DNA of 64,000 nucleotides from Dromaius novaehollandiae (lineage: Eukaryota > Chordata > Aves > Casuariiformes > Dromaiidae): the NCBI RefSeq assembly GCF_036370855.1, contig NC_088099.1:137185017-137249016 (forward strand), in the 5' to 3' direction. The notes below the pieces were generated by a model. It was not told the origin of the DNA, ran no database searches, and was given only the letters and a program-made list of their open reading frames with translations. Positions within the stretch are counted from its first letter, which is position 1; every line of letters begins with the position of its first letter. Position numbers and translations under genes: made by a program. Shown here one piece after another: positions 1-13,600 of this stretch.

Positions 1-1478
1 AATAATATCTGGGTTGCCAAGTATCTGATTTCTTTTAGCACAGACTGGAAATCTACCCAGTTTCTTTGGGAAAGCTCAGTAGTGTGTTGTCTGACAAATG
101 CATGCAACTGGAAGTAGCCGGTAGCTTCAATAGCTGTCTTTCTGCATCACATCCCTATGTCTTTATGTCATTGTCATCCCACTTTATGAACAAAAATTGG
201 TGGTGCCCTGCTCTGAGTGAATAAGATCTGGGAAATACCATGTATTGGTGGTCAGGTAAAAGTTCTGAGAAAATTAGGCAGATGTGAGCTAAGTGAAGAG
301 GGCAAACAGGTAACTCCTCTCATATGCAGAGGTGTTCTGTCTCAGGTCTGTCCACTTTGGCAGGACCAAAAATAAATGTCTGGTGTATTCTGTATTGCAT
401 GCTGTATGTGCACAACTGATCCGGCTTATATGTATCAGACATACTGTAAAGTTATAGATGTACTCAGCATGTCATGCAATGAGTGCTATGCGTGAGGCAT
501 GCTGGGGTTGCAATTCTTATGTCAGCTTAATCCTACAAAGTGCAAAATAATTCTAAGTGGCATAGTCTCCTGTGCAAAGCAGTAGAGGTGACAAGCTTGT
601 CTTTTGTTCTTAAACTTCCCATCGGATATTAAAGGCCTGTTTCAACAGTCTTTGAAATCATCTGGAGTCTGTCCAGCGACTTAGTGGACACTAGACAGCC
701 ACAAGTTAGTCAAAAGTTTGTTCTGCTCTTTTTCACTTCAAAGTAGCAAAATCATGTATATTTTAACAGGTAAGTATGTAACAGAAGTTGAAATATCTTT
801 ACAAACAAAAATGCAAAATTGATTCTCTGGTTTTTGTTAGAATATCTATTATCCCTATTTATTTGGACAATTATCAGCTCTTTATAAAATGTTGCTATTT
901 TGGAAAGAAGTAAAAATGTGAATCCAAAGATTGCTTTTTCTATATAAAAAATGAATACTATACTTTCTGCTGTTTCACATCAGGTATTTGACAAATATTA
1001 TTCTCCAGGACAGAAATCTTTCATGCAATTGAGTGACAGTAAAAATAGCTTCTGACTTGGTAGATTCTCACACAAGAAATTACAAATAGCAAACAGGAAA
1101 AGTTAATTGTTTTTTAACAAATCTTTGGCTGAAAACTAATTTCTCAGAGTGGCTGAGGGAAAGAAACAGAAACCACAAAAACAATTTTTATGTAAATTGG
1201 GATAGTCTGAAAACAAAGTAAAGCACAGAATAATATTCTCAAAAGAGTCATCTAAGGCTTAATTTTCAGAAGTCTGCATTGACTTCAGATGAAAGTTTTG
1301 GTGTTTGGAACGCTGAAAAATCAACTATTCAGCAAAAAATTCCCATGAATGTCTCTTTCTAACTATGTATGAACTACAGGTTTTGCAATTGTTCTATTAT
1401 ACACATATATCTTTTTAAATCTCTATTAAGAAAAAATCCTTAGATTTTACATTTCTCACATGATATACTTTTGCTCTG

Positions 1479-1507
<29 letters not shown>
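1479..1507. repeat. Poly-T tract (29 T)
   Basis: An uninterrupted run of 29 T. It could be the poly-A tail of an old minus-strand retroposed sequence, but I see no recognisable body or target-site duplication beside it, so it is called only a homopolymer. Confidence 0.9.
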
Positions 1508-1510
<3 letters not shown>

Positions 1511-2410
1511 GAAGGAAATCTGCCCATAGCCTGGTCATCACTGGACTAACTGTGAGCATGTCACAGTCAGGAATAGGTTTTTATATTCCTAAAAAAATTA
1601 GTAAGGTAAAAAATATCAACTTAGTTTTAAAAGTCGGATTTGAGGCATGGCACTAATTAAGTGATACAAGTGTGGTTGAGGAAGAGCTGAGAATCAAATC
1701 TAGAACCCCAAATTATTAGTTTGATAGCTGAGTCGCTCTCTTTCTTACCCAGCATTAATCCTCAGTTATATCTATGTATGAATTTTGCTTTATAATCAAT
1801 GAACTTGCATGTCTATATCCCCTATTTGAAATACAGCTTTTTCTAATAACTTTGACCATAAACCCCTGCTGTATTCCAGCAAACAGCAGAAGTGTTCTCT
1901 AAATTCTATTATCACAGCAGTGTTTGTCAAAAGATTTTTGAAAATAATAATTTCAACTTGTGTAGGATAACTTTGTATAAGCCTACTATTTCGAAAGAAG
2001 CATGATTCATTTGAAAAATATCTTTTTTAGTCATAAATGTGAATATATATATATATCATTGTATTTTGAATATTTAAGGTAATTTCTTAATGACAGCAGA
2101 AAAAAAGTAGTACTGTCAAAATATCAGGGATTCAAGCAGGCTAGCTTAGCTTAGCTTTGGGCAGCATTCCTTTTGTGAGAACTCAGTATATTTTTAATGA
2201 AGCAAGTGTTTGGGCCTTTTTAGAGTACTACAAGACAACACAGAAAAGGTGACTTTTGTTTCCTTCACCAGAACTGATTCAGCATCTCAGGGTGTCTTTG
2301 TAGAATAGAAATAAACAATTACTTTTACAGAGAGACTGTACTTGTTAAAGTAAGGTGGTGTAGTCATAATGGTCTCCTTAGACCAAAGATGTAAGAAGGC
2401 TTATTCAGAG

Positions 2411-2490
2411 AGATAATATCTTTTATTTGACCTACTGATACAGCTGGCAAAAGTAAATAAGCTTTCATGTATGTGATACCTTTGCTAGGT
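2411..2490 (+). repeat. Old interspersed repeat, copy 1 (amniote family, unnamed)
   Basis: The stretch ATCTTTTATTTGACC followed by CAGCTGGCAAAAG and AAGCTTTCATG has the layout of a widespread amniote interspersed repeat. A diverged relative lies at 28171-28310 in the same orientation and shares the AGCTGG...GCTTTCATG...ACCT blocks in the same order. I do not recall the family name with certainty. Edges are approximate. Confidence 0.5.
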
Positions 2491-2740
2491 CACAAATAAA
2501 CAAAATGAGAAAACTGTATGCTAAAAATGTCAATGCTTGAGAAGGAGGTAGATTATAAAGATGCAGTGGCTTCTGCGATGTTTCAAATCCAGTCTGCTCT
2601 GTAAAGTGATTAACAAAGAAAGATATATGTTGGGGTGGCGCAAGAGAGCAGCTGTTTACTCGTGTGAGTGATCGCTTAACGCATTCTGCTCATGAAGCAC
2701 CTGAAGAGCTAATGCAGGTAAAGGCATGCAAGTTGGCTTT

Positions 2741-2833
2741 TACCTTAGTATGAGCATTTTACCAAGCATAAGCATATTTTACCAAGCATGAGCATATTTT
2801 ACCAAGCATACTTTTACCAAGTATGAGCATTTT
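2741..2833. repeat. Short minisatellite, unit about 20 bp
   Basis: Consecutive units begin ACCAAGCAT: 2761-2780 and 2781-2800 are 20 bp each and differ at one position, 2801-2815 is a shortened 15-bp unit, and 2816-2833 is an 18-bp unit beginning ACCAAGTAT. A partial unit precedes them at 2746-2760. The array probably arose by local replication slippage. Confidence 0.85.
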
Positions 2834-4395
2834 CAGCTAGATTGAAGAGTAATTCTGACTGCACGTGTATTTCACACAAGCTCAGAAGAACAGTTGGGCT
2901 GGTTTATAAATCACATAAGTTGAAAATGTTGAGATACCTATCAGAGGTGGTTTTGATTCACTGAATCACAGGAATCTACTCTGAATTTCAGATCCCACAG
3001 TTTTGTTGGTAATTAAACTCCAAAATAGATATCTATTAATTTAAAAATTATTCTGTTTCATGCAGTTATCTTTAGGTTGTGATTAAAAAAATAAAAGAGA
3101 AAAAAAAGTATTTAAAGATCCTTTCAAGGTAGGAAGATGCTTTTAAGAAAAGAAACTGTCTTTCTTTCATTCATTATGATTTGGATCCTGTGTAGTTACC
3201 ATTTTCCCTTTCTAGTAGAAAATCATTGTAATAACAGTCAAAAGTTACCTTTCCAAAATCTGAAGGGAGAAAAGCTGCACTAGCAGTCTGGGATGGATGG
3301 CACTAAGCAATAGTACTCTGTGAATGGGAAATAAACCAGAGCACATGATGTTACAGGTAAACACTGATAAGTCTAAAATGGTAAATGGCTTTTTGTTTAA
3401 TTGACCTAGCAGTTTTATTCTTCACTGTGTTTAAAAGATAAAAATTTCTATCTAGGGAAAATTAACTGCTATCTATGTGCTGCAGGGGTATTTGTTTTCT
3501 CAGCCTCTTGTACAAATGTTTAGGACTGCATTTTCCTGTCAGGAAGATCCCATCCCTTAAACTAGCAAATTAAAAATGTGCAGAGTAGGGATTTCTGGAT
3601 CTTTTTTTGCCTGCTCTTCTGTTTTCTATTGTCAGTAAGCCTTCTCCTTTCAGTCCTCTGCTGCAAAAGCTGGGTACCAAATGAAATCAGCCTCTCCTCC
3701 TGGTACAGTATTTTCTGCAGATACAAGAAGTCGTATTTCAGGCGGTGTCTGCAGATCTGTTTTTTTGATCTATTGTTCCTCCTGCACTTTACCTAAGAAT
3801 TTACCGAAAGCATGCAGAAATTCTCTCTGACCCATATGTGCGTATACAGACAGCTGTATGTGGCTTGTGAACCCTAAAAAATGATGGGATTTTCAATATC
3901 AGTCATGTATACAATTTGTCTAGTCCTCATGTTTGGTGAAAGGCCCAATATAGCTGCTTACTGTGATGAAAACCACACAAAATGCAGTCAAATCTGCCCA
4001 TGTAGCTTTAGTACAGTCATTTGCTTAAGTGCCTTTCTTGACCTCAATCACACACAAACAGGCATACACACAAAACTGTGTAGAGGTGGCAAATAGAAAT
4101 CTGCTCGCTTGGGTCCTATTCCAATTCCTTTAGTAAGAGGACAGCCTTTTCTTCCCCTTTTTCCCCTCCATCCATGCTGATTTGAACTGGCTGGCTTCTA
4201 CATCAATTGAGGGTAAGCTCTAGGCAGCAGATAGTATATGCCATTGCCTAGTATTCAGTTTCCGATAATGTATTTTTTGTATTATATGAAATGATTATGT
4301 TTTAAAAAGTCATATAATTTAAATTGATTTAAGACTTCCAACAAAACTTTCTGGAGGGATTAAAGCAAAAGCTTCTCCCCTCTTTCCCCCTTCCT

Positions 4396-4411
4396 CCCCC
4401 CCCCCCCCCCC
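4396..4411. repeat. Poly-C tract (16 C)
   Basis: A run of 16 C preceded by a pyrimidine-rich stretch. The length may be uncertain in the assembly, as for any long homopolymer. Confidence 0.9.
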
Positions 4412-4710
4412 AATTAAAAATAAGGGTACTTTGGTTTTCAGTATGTGATAATGGAAAAAAATAGTTAAAATTTTAATTTTTCTGCTACCTCCCTCCTCTC
4501 AGGAGGAGGACAAGATTTCAGAAAAATATAGATGTTTTAATCTGTGGGTGGCTGTTTGTTTTTGGTTTTGCTTTTTATACCAAGACAGGTAGAAATATAT
4601 TCACTTCGAGTCCTAGTAGCACAGGCAAATAGGGAAAATGGGTGTTGTCAAACTTAAATAAGGCTTTTTTATTGTTTTGGCTTTAATTTTTTGAAATCTA
4701 AATAGCTTCC

Positions 4711-4756
4711 TGTGTGTGTACATAATATATATATATATGTATGTATGTATATATGT
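4711..4756. repeat. TG/TA dinucleotide microsatellite
   Basis: A short TG run passes into an (AT)n run and then TGTATGTATG steps, a compound microsatellite of about 46 bp. Confidence 0.85.
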
Positions 4757-5288
4757 TACAGTGTTTCTTCTGGCTTCATGTTTTTTCAGCTTTGTCCCTT
4801 AATAAAGCTGGTTATTATTGTACTGAAAAGATACTATTGTAAGTATTCCTTTAAATTATAGAGAATTTCTTGATTCAAACATATTTTACTTTGCCATTTG
4901 TAAACATAATATAAACTAAGAGCAGCCGTTTCACACAAATTTATGCCCAAGGTCTTTAGGAGAGCAGAAGTATCTATGTATGCACAAAGAGGGACTGCTT
5001 ACAACAAAATTCAATCTTCCTCTAAGGAAGCCACAGTTCTCTCCAGGTCATACCCCACATGTAATGAGAAGTCAAAAAGACAAAATTGCATTTGGAGAAA
5101 AATAATTTATTTTGCTTATACAGTGAATACTTATAATGACAAATGGCAGAAGCTGTAATCAATTTTTGTGTGTGATCTGCAAACAGTAGAAGTGCTCTGA
5201 GCGTCAAATGAGATTAATTTGCAACTAATAATTCACTGTGTTCTAAGTCTCATCACATGCGCTGTTTTCATGAATCTTAGGGGGTTTA

Positions 5289-5313
5289 TTTGTTTTGTTT
5301 TGTTTTGTTTTTT
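5289..5313. repeat. (TTTTG)n microsatellite
   Basis: About four TTTTG pentamers followed by a T run and a C run. Confidence 0.8.
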
Positions 5314-6596
5314 CCCCCCTCCCTCTTAGCCACTCTGTTGCTGCTGTTCGAGTGCCTCGGGGATGGCGAGGCTTGGGTTAGTGTCAAATGGCATGGGCCA
5401 AGTTAGATGTTGGCCTTTTCAGCTATCCCCTTCCTCACTCCTGATGGGTCTTAGTTAAACCAAAAAGCAAACATTAACAGTTAACAAGTGCCAATTTTTG
5501 AATCCCGTGCTAATTTATTAAAGGACTTGGGAAAACAAATTTGAAAAGAGGCTTAAAACAGAATGTATACTTCTCATTTCAACTCAGTCTATGAAAACAG
5601 GCAGCCTGCCAGCATAGGTACTACTAAGACAGCTAGAAAGGAGACTGTCTATTGAACAGTAATATACCTTAAAGTTGATATATCTCCTATCTGTTTTACA
5701 GATTTGAGAATTATAGCTTGTGATGGCTTGCAAAATATCATTGCACATGCTGAGCCAGTAAATTCTTTAATCTTTGCTTTGCAGGGGTTCTGCTAATGAC
5801 AGGATGTTCTCCTGGAGCGCTATGTCTGTAAGCTCACCACAGCTCAGTTGTACTACCTGCATTTCAGCTCTTTCAGTACTTTTTAGTGAACTGGTGCATT
5901 TTGGGGATCAGTTTTTATTTTGATTGTTATAATTGATTTTCTTCTTATATGAAAAAAATCAGCCTCTGAGTTAGACAGAAATAGCATGATACAAAATAGG
6001 AAGAAAAATGTAAGAATTCCTATGAGCCCGGATCAGCATTTACCTCATAGGCAATTTGGAATATCTTGGTTGTCCATACAAATCTTACTATATATATAGG
6101 ATCTTTTGAGGAAGTATTCTACAACAAAAAATTATGAGTTGTTAGTAATAATAACAGTAAAGAACTTTAGACATGAATTCTTCTGTGGATAGAACGTTAT
6201 CTCATGAAACTCATAAACTACACTGGCTTATGCTATGAGCACCAGTGATATTAACCTGGAGTACATTAATAGAAAGAGAGACATCTTATACATGTTTCAA
6301 ATGAAATGGAGTCTGACTGAGCCCCACAGTGTCTTCATTCTTTCATCTCTGCTTTTTGTGCCTGCATAAATATTTTTGGAAAGAGAAAGTCAGCCTCTTG
6401 TGAACCTAGAGAGGAAATGATTTCCAGAATAAGGCATCATGTCTCTGGACTCTAGGCTCTGTTCCGATCCAATATTGGGGGGGTTTCGTTACGATCCCAA
6501 GGACGAGATTAAGACGCTAAAACCAGTCAAATATTGTACAACCTTTTAACTTTATTTTCCACGGAGTGGGGAGAAAAGGTGGGGAAAGGTGAAGGG

Positions 6597-6600
<4 letters not shown>

Positions 6601-6638
<38 letters not shown>
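6601..6638. repeat. (GA)19 microsatellite inside the LTR-type element
   Basis: About 19 uninterrupted AG dinucleotides. Translated on the minus strand this gives a Leu-Ser run within a spurious 85-codon frame, which is not a gene. Confidence 0.95.
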
Positions 6639-6641
<3 letters not shown>

Positions 6642-7154
6642 GGGATATCACCACCTGTGGATCCAGCGGCGTCCCATTGGTCCTCTTCACCCTGGGTATA
6701 AATTTTAGTGAAGCGCTTGCAGTAATTACAACTCAAGCAGGGTCTGACCCTAGGTTCCTGCTGAAAAGTTCGGCGCCAAATCAAGGGAAATTAAATAAAT
6801 AAATTGTAATGACACGCATGCAGTAGTTACAGCTCGAGTTGTGTGCCTCCGAAGAGGGACCCCGAACAGAGAAATCCCTGGGCAATTATACTTTCCAATC
6901 TAAGCTCTCCACCCTTCACGCAGTAGTTTGGACCAATAGTAATATTTAGGTCTGGGGTCTCCTGCTCCTTACTGGGTCCCTAGGTAGGTTGTTTACTGTT
7001 GTGGTTTCTGCTGACAGATGCGTTTTCATTCTTCGGGTCTTGCCCTTCTCTCTCAAAGCCCTGACAATTTATTACTTCCCCAGCAGTGACGGTAGGTGTT
7101 ATTTCCCAAGGTCCAGACAAAGGGAATATGATCTGGACCCCGAGATAGCCCAGA

Positions 7155-7168
7155 CCCCCCCCCCCCCC
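7155..7168. repeat. Poly-C tract (14 C)
   Basis: A run of 14 C within the LTR-type element, in a part with no counterpart in the second copy. Confidence 0.9.
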
Positions 7169-7640
7169 AATCAGCATTGTTTCAGCAGCGAGAGGAGGCC
7201 CTGCTCCCCAGGGTCCCGGTGCCCAAGCAGGCCTCACTTCAATGCCTTGACATCCTTCCTCCCGGAGTGTGAAGCGTAGGAATGCAAACTGCTGGTAACC
7301 CCCTTGTCTTCCCTGCCTGCACCAGCTCTGGGGCCCTTTCTCACTGAACTAGGGAGTGCGGCCTAAGGCTTCAGCAAATTTAGCCACTCATGCTAAGCAA
7401 GTTTTATAGAAGTTGTGCTAAGCAGCAGTAATTTACAGTCCAGGTCCCAAAGTCTCTGCCCGATCGTGGTCTGGTTCAGCGCAGGCTCGGTGTGTCCTGA
7501 ATGGTCGCAGGGAGACCATTTCGGGGGTCGCAGCAGCTCAGTCCTGTTCCTGCCGGGAACAGATGGCTTGTTCGGGGCTATGGTTTGCTTGCACCTTATG
7601 TACCAAGAAATGTTGAAGGCAAAAGTTCACTCATCTGTCC

Positions 7641-10600
7641 GCCACAGGCTCTCATTTAGAAAAATATGTGAGCCAGAGACAAAAAGTAAATTTCAATAAC
7701 TTTTTTTTTTTTAACTTCCTAGACACCAGTTACAAGGGCATTCCCCTCGGTGTATTTTATATTGTAATGGTTAGCTCTAAGAAATTAATACAGAGTTTCA
7801 AAATATTTATACTCATGTGATAACTACCATTTATCAGTGTCCTGAAATGTCTCAGCATCTCATTTGTTCCTTCTAAACCTGTGGGACTTTGACTGGTGGT
7901 GCATTTCCTTGTCTTGTATCTTCTTTGATAGATTAAAATGAAGCTGTCCTAGGTACACATTGTTAGTTCCTTAATTTTAGCAGTTGTCTCTGCTGTGCTG
8001 TGCTATGTTACACAGCACGGCTGGCTGGCCAGATCATCTTGCTCTATTTCCAACTCTTGATTTGAGCAATACATTTGGCAACTTTTGTAATAATTTTTGA
8101 AATGTCTTATGCTGTTTGGTGTAACATTTGCTATTGCGTCATTTGCATTTTTGGTCTGTTCCTCAGATCAAAAGGCAATGCATAGCTTTTACACCTTGAC
8201 ATTTACACATATTGCTTTTAAGATGCAACTTCTCTCTATGTTGCTCAGAACTGCTTCCTAAGGGTTTGTTTCAAGTCTGTCTTCTGTCGGAAGTTCATAT
8301 TCCTTTTCCTTATATTTGAGGCCTATCGAAAGTGAAATATTTTTGGTCTTACTGTATCTACTGTCAAGTCCTATGTCCTTTTAACTTCACCTACTCGTTG
8401 ACTCTGCTTATTTCCTTGGCAACCTGTTCTCTTCTGAATTCCAAAGATCTGTTCTCCAAAAAAGTATATTCTATTCCAGCTAGCTTTCCATCTTTGGGGC
8501 TTGTCTTGTAATTATATCCTCTGAGTTTAATTATAATATAATTATTAAAACTTGAGAGGACAATACTTACAGGCAGTAAGATACAGGCTCTTGTGTAGAA
8601 TTAAGAGCTTGGTCCACTGTCCAGCAGTGTCAATGAGCTTTAGACCTTCATCTCTTTAGAGCAGAAACATTCTTTGTTCATTTCCGTTAAGTACTATGTT
8701 TGCAATTTGCATGATTTCTAAAAATAAGTATGTTTATTGTCAGACACTCTTCTTAATCTAGTGCTTTGCTTTCTTTTAAATATTTCTTTTAAGAAGACAC
8801 TTATGAATTTGAGGTCAGATTCACAGGTAAAGATGTGAAGTTTTTTTTTCTTTTTTTCTTTTTGGATCTCTTGCATGGGAAAAATCTAAGTAGCCCCTGC
8901 CAGCAATCCGATTCACTCCAAAATTACAGAGGTGGTTTAGGAACGCAATACGTATTGACCTTACCTGGAAGTTGCCCAATATTTTGGGCTTTTTAGTACT
9001 TTTTCTAAAAAGCTGATATGGCTGATTCACATTCATTTTTAAATCAACTGCCTAATACATGAACAGAAGTGAGAAAAAGTGCAAATGGAGTACATTATTG
9101 TCATATAATTTTACTGCCTGACGAATACTGAGTGAAGAAAAATCAGAATGTCCTTTTTGTTGATGGTTATCCTGTGACCGTTTTCTTTCTTTTTATCATT
9201 CTTTCTTTCTTTTTTTAGAAAAAAAAAACCTCTGGCAAATGAGAGTATTATTCTGTAATCACGCAAATGTTACTGCAAGTGCAGTGTCTATTGGCACTGT
9301 ATAAGACAAAGTCGAGTTTTAAAGTATAAATCTTTACAGTGTGTCTGGGTGTAATCTGGAGGAAGAGTCTAACATAAGGATTTAACATACATAATTTGTT
9401 TTTTTAAATAGCAAGGGAAAATCTGTCATGGTTGTGTCTGAGATGATAGAAAACTAGCTATCCACCGCATTTAAGAATTTGCGACTGCAAAAATCTACAA
9501 AAGTAATTTCCCCATCATCATACACGTATTGTTCAGCAGACCCAAGGAAAAGATATAAGTTGTTGGTTCGTGTTGCAAGTTCTTACTGAGCTACCACACC
9601 ATGGTAGTTATGCAAGCAAAAGGACATCTTTTATTCTATCCTCACAAGTTTGTCTCTAAAAGAAAGAAAGATTGTGCAGAGACACAGAAGTAAAAGGCTA
9701 CCTGCTCTCTGACAACTGTCTATAGGAACTGGTGGTGATCACTTATTATAGATCAGTAATTTTAAATGCCCCCAGTAGTGGCAGACATTTTAGATGAATC
9801 TGAATTTCATGTGGGCACATAATGAAACTGGTCGGGGCCTGTTTAGAGTCACAACCTCTTGTTGGGGTGCTGTGTCCTTAGATGACCTGTCTTCTTCCTG
9901 GATCTTGAAACCAGTGCCACTCCATAGCCCTGTCCTACCCAAACTTTTCACCCAGTGTTCTGAGTTCTTGCATTTGCAAACTGCAGCTGTTAAGACTCAT
10001 AAATATTATGAGATAAGGATGACCTCTTTAAGAATGTAATTTAAGTAATCTTCTTATTCCTTCCTTCATTTTCCACTGCATATGACACTAGACAAAGTTT
10101 GCCATGAAAATCAACACAGGTCAGAAAATAATTTTTGCATTAAAGCTGTAATAACATTAATCAGTGATAATTAGTAATGATCTATTTCTTGTATAACCTG
10201 CGAGGTTTGTACTGATGCCACTTATGTAAAAGTACTGAGAGACATCTATGAACTCTTGGCCTTCTCTTTGTTTTAATTTTCTTTCTTTTCTGACTACGTC
10301 TAATTAACAGAACAAGCATATCTTTAATCTTTCTTCTTTACAAAGCTTCTTGTGTGATTCTGTGGGCCTATGCTATTTTTCCTTTTCTGAATCTATTTTA
10401 AACTTTTGCTTTGGTTTGGAAATTTTTTGCTTTTTCCACATCTCTCTACTTGCAGTCCAGGAAGGCCTGATTTCTCTCAGATTTGATCTTCCCATTCATT
10501 ACTTGCTTACAGTACGATTGTTGAGGGCGATTGTTCTCCATTGTCTCTGGTTTGGCCCCTGTGCCAAAATTCTTTTTGGAGCATGCTGGCTGCATATATT

Positions 10601-13600
10601 GAAGCAGTTCATACTGCAATGAGTTGTCATAACATCAATTTCATAACCCCTAAATGTTTAATTTTCTATAGACAGAATCTCCACATTCTTAGACTTTAGG
10701 GATGAAATACACAACTCTTGCAAACAAAACTTTCCCTGAACAAGATATTCCCACACTCGTAACAGTTAACTCTGTAAGTAGTTGTATCAACATTAAGTAA
10801 AACCATCTCAGTTGTAATGTACAATTCCATTTATAAGCATTAGAATCTGACTAGCTTGTTTATAAAACAATGAGGCCAGGAACATGCCAGGACATTCATC
10901 TTCTAAGACCTTTCTTTTGTTGTTGTTTTTCAATACCTTTCCTCCTAATTTTTTGAGCTCTGATTGAAGAAGCATGCCAAAGAGTCCCTGGTTTCATTAG
11001 TAGTGGAAAGAAAATTGAAGTGTTTCTCCTTGAACAGCACATTAGACTGAGGAACAAAGCTGCAGGCTCAAAAAAACCCCCAAAACAAAAAAAAAAACAA
11101 AAAAAACCCCTTTAGTCTTCTAATCTTCAAGAAAAAAAAAATCTGTCTCAGCTGGTAGACAGAGTAAAGTGAGAAGTTCATGGGCACAGGATGTTTTTAC
11201 TAGAGAACAGACCCCAGTGTCTCTTACTTTAATCGTCTTTACCACTGACTGATGGAATTTGGGAAATGCTTAGCTAGCCTTTATCGTATGCAGGTGGATG
11301 TGCAGGCTAGGAACCAGGTTATGCTTTAACTTGCTCTGGAACCCATGTATTTTGTGGCGGGAAAGAGAAATCAGTCACCAAATCTCTTCATATAGGCTGG
11401 TGTAATTGGCCGGGGAAAAGTGTTCAGTCACTCCCCAGAACTAACTGGGAGCTATGCTCATCCCTGCTTGTGGGTGAATGCGAAAACCAGTAGGGATACA
11501 GCAAAGCAGGGAGAGGTTTCTCTGTGGAAATGCCCAGGTTCAAGTTAGACTAAGCACTTAGTTAATCTCCTGGACTAACTCCAAGCTCTTTAAGCACTAA
11601 TTAACATAGACAGTTTCCAGGTTCTGTTTTCTAATTTACCTGAACTGGTGCACTTTGCATGTGGCTGTTTTGTGTTAGCCTGCTTACTAATCCCAGGAGT
11701 GAAATGTGCTCAGTCTTCCAGTTTTTTTGTTGCCCACAGAGAATTTCATTCAAGGGTTATTTTGGTGCCATAGAGTGTTTGAGTCTCCATTGTGTAGCTG
11801 AGAAAGTGATTGGATATTTTTGGAAAGATGATAACATTAATGCAGTCTCTAATCAGTATTAGGAGCAGCTGATGTAACCAGTTTTTTGGAAACAACCAAC
11901 CTCCCCTTTCCAAAAAACAGACTCTCAGTAGAGAGTAAATGAAGGAGGAACTGTTATGAAACTGTTTTAGTTTGAAACTGCTAGCAGTTTTGTATAAGCA
12001 GTCAACGGTCTTGCTTCTGATGTTGGTTTTATCATCAAGTGTGAAAACAAAATTGAAGTTGATTTCTTCAAATATCAGTACAATAATTGCAGGATCCTAC
12101 TGGACATGGCCTTACCCAGTGTCACATCAAAGTTTCCTTGAGAGAATTACACACACAGAATGAATAATCATATTCCCATATCTCTTTCTGTTGCTTTTTA
12201 TCTCTGGCTATTGTTGTAATTTCTGTAATTTCATACTGAGAAGACATTCTAAAATTGAGAGTGTGAAAGACGTTAGTTTTCTGGTGCTTCTGCTCTTTTG
12301 GGAAATATGGGTCTATTTCCTAAGAGTCTAGGGCTTAGAACCAAGCCCTGAGCAGCCTTACTACTTCTGACTTTTCTCCTTTTCTGCTCCAATTTCAGTC
12401 TGTGTCAGAACTCATAAATCAATACAGAAGTATCATTGGGTCCTTCCAGGTAAAGTCGGTGGTTCATAGGGGGCATTCAGCACTTTACAGCACTGGGCTG
12501 CTCTGTCTTTTCTCTCTCCTGCCCTCCTGCCATGTCCCTCCCTGTATCCATTGTAAACTGTGTGTCTTAATGATACAATAATGATTTTCAGGATGAAATG
12601 GGGCAAGAGGAATGGATTAAAAGTAGACAGATTTAACAAGTTTCAGCAGTCAGTAGGTTTAGATATGAAGCAGATGTATTTTATTTAAGCATGCATCAAT
12701 CCAAAGGGCAGCTAAAAACGTGCTTGACATTAACACACCAACAGCATAAGAATTGTTTATGGCCTACAGCAAAAACTAGTGTGTTACATAGCTAGTACGT
12801 CACACATGCTGATGCTGGCTCCTGTGTTTTAATTTGGGAAAACTCTGCTTATTTGTTCTCTGATGCAACTGTTGTGTGTTTTGTGTCCGTGCTTGTACTT
12901 TATTAATCCTTTAAAAAAGCTCAAGCAGAAATGAAAATAATAGGACACAGTTATATGAAGGCACACAGATATGTAAAGGTAAATGTCTAGTTCACTCATT
13001 TTGTCCAGAAAAAAAAAACACTGTAACTGCTGATTTAATCTGACATCGGTGATCCCACAATAGAACAACATATTTGGTCACAAACACTTTTCCTGTGCTT
13101 TACTGTTGCTGTATTAAAATATAAAAGGGAATTCTCTTGAGGTTTTTCACAACCCTTCCAAAATATTCAGGGTTTTGGTGTATCTGCAGGCTTTTAGCAC
13201 ATTATCAAATTGAACACGTTTTTCAGATATGCAGCATTATATTTGACATTTCTACACATCCATGTGCTTCTGTATCTGCACTTAATTTGCTGAAGTTTAA
13301 GAGTTAGAATAAGTACAGCTGTCAAAGAGAATGAGGGATTATTGTTTGTGGTATCTGCAAAATAGTTGTACTTTCATGTTCAGTCTGCTTGAGTCATTAG
13401 AATTTCCTGACCCAAAGCAAAACATTACTGGGATTTTTTTTTTTTTTAATGTTTCTCTGGTTTGTCACGGTACAGGGATGTATGTACTTCTGCTAATATT
13501 GATAGGGAATGTACCAGTAATTTTTTCTTTCTGACATTTGCTGAAACATATCCCAGAAAAACATAAAAATTATAAGCTGGAATTGAATGATCTACTATCA

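Larger units (their letters stand above)
1..6469. other. Non-coding AT-rich DNA, no gene recognised
   Basis: No exon-like open frame with a recognisable protein is visible on either strand; the longest open frames are about 60-85 codons and match nothing I know. The stretch holds a poly-T tract, a small 20-bp tandem repeat, dinucleotide and C tracts and one old interspersed repeat, listed separately. Because the pseudogene downstream lacks its 5' exons in this window, this stretch is probably intron or 5' flank of that gene; that is inference. Confidence 0.6.
6470..7640 (-). mobile_element. LTR-retroelement remnant (avian ERV type), copy 1
   Basis: A GC-rich block in AT-rich surroundings. 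Read on the minus strand it has an AATAAA polyadenylation signal (6551-6556 complement) followed within about 60 bases by a GGGATCGTAACG-type tail that resembles avian ERV LTR ends. A GGCGCC core sits in a primer-binding-site-like context at 6768-6780. A GCAGTARTTACARCTCRAG motif occurs twice (near 6719 and 6820), so part of the element is internally repeated. The segment around 7185-7290 is related to the second element near 23975-24095, in the same orientation. No intact gag, pol or env frame is present. Boundaries and subclass (ERVL-like versus other) are not resolved. Confidence 0.6.

Noticed and set aside
6527..6784. 85-codon minus-strand frame with a Leu-Ser repeat
   Set aside because: The LSLS stretch is the translated (GA)n microsatellite inside an LTR-type element.
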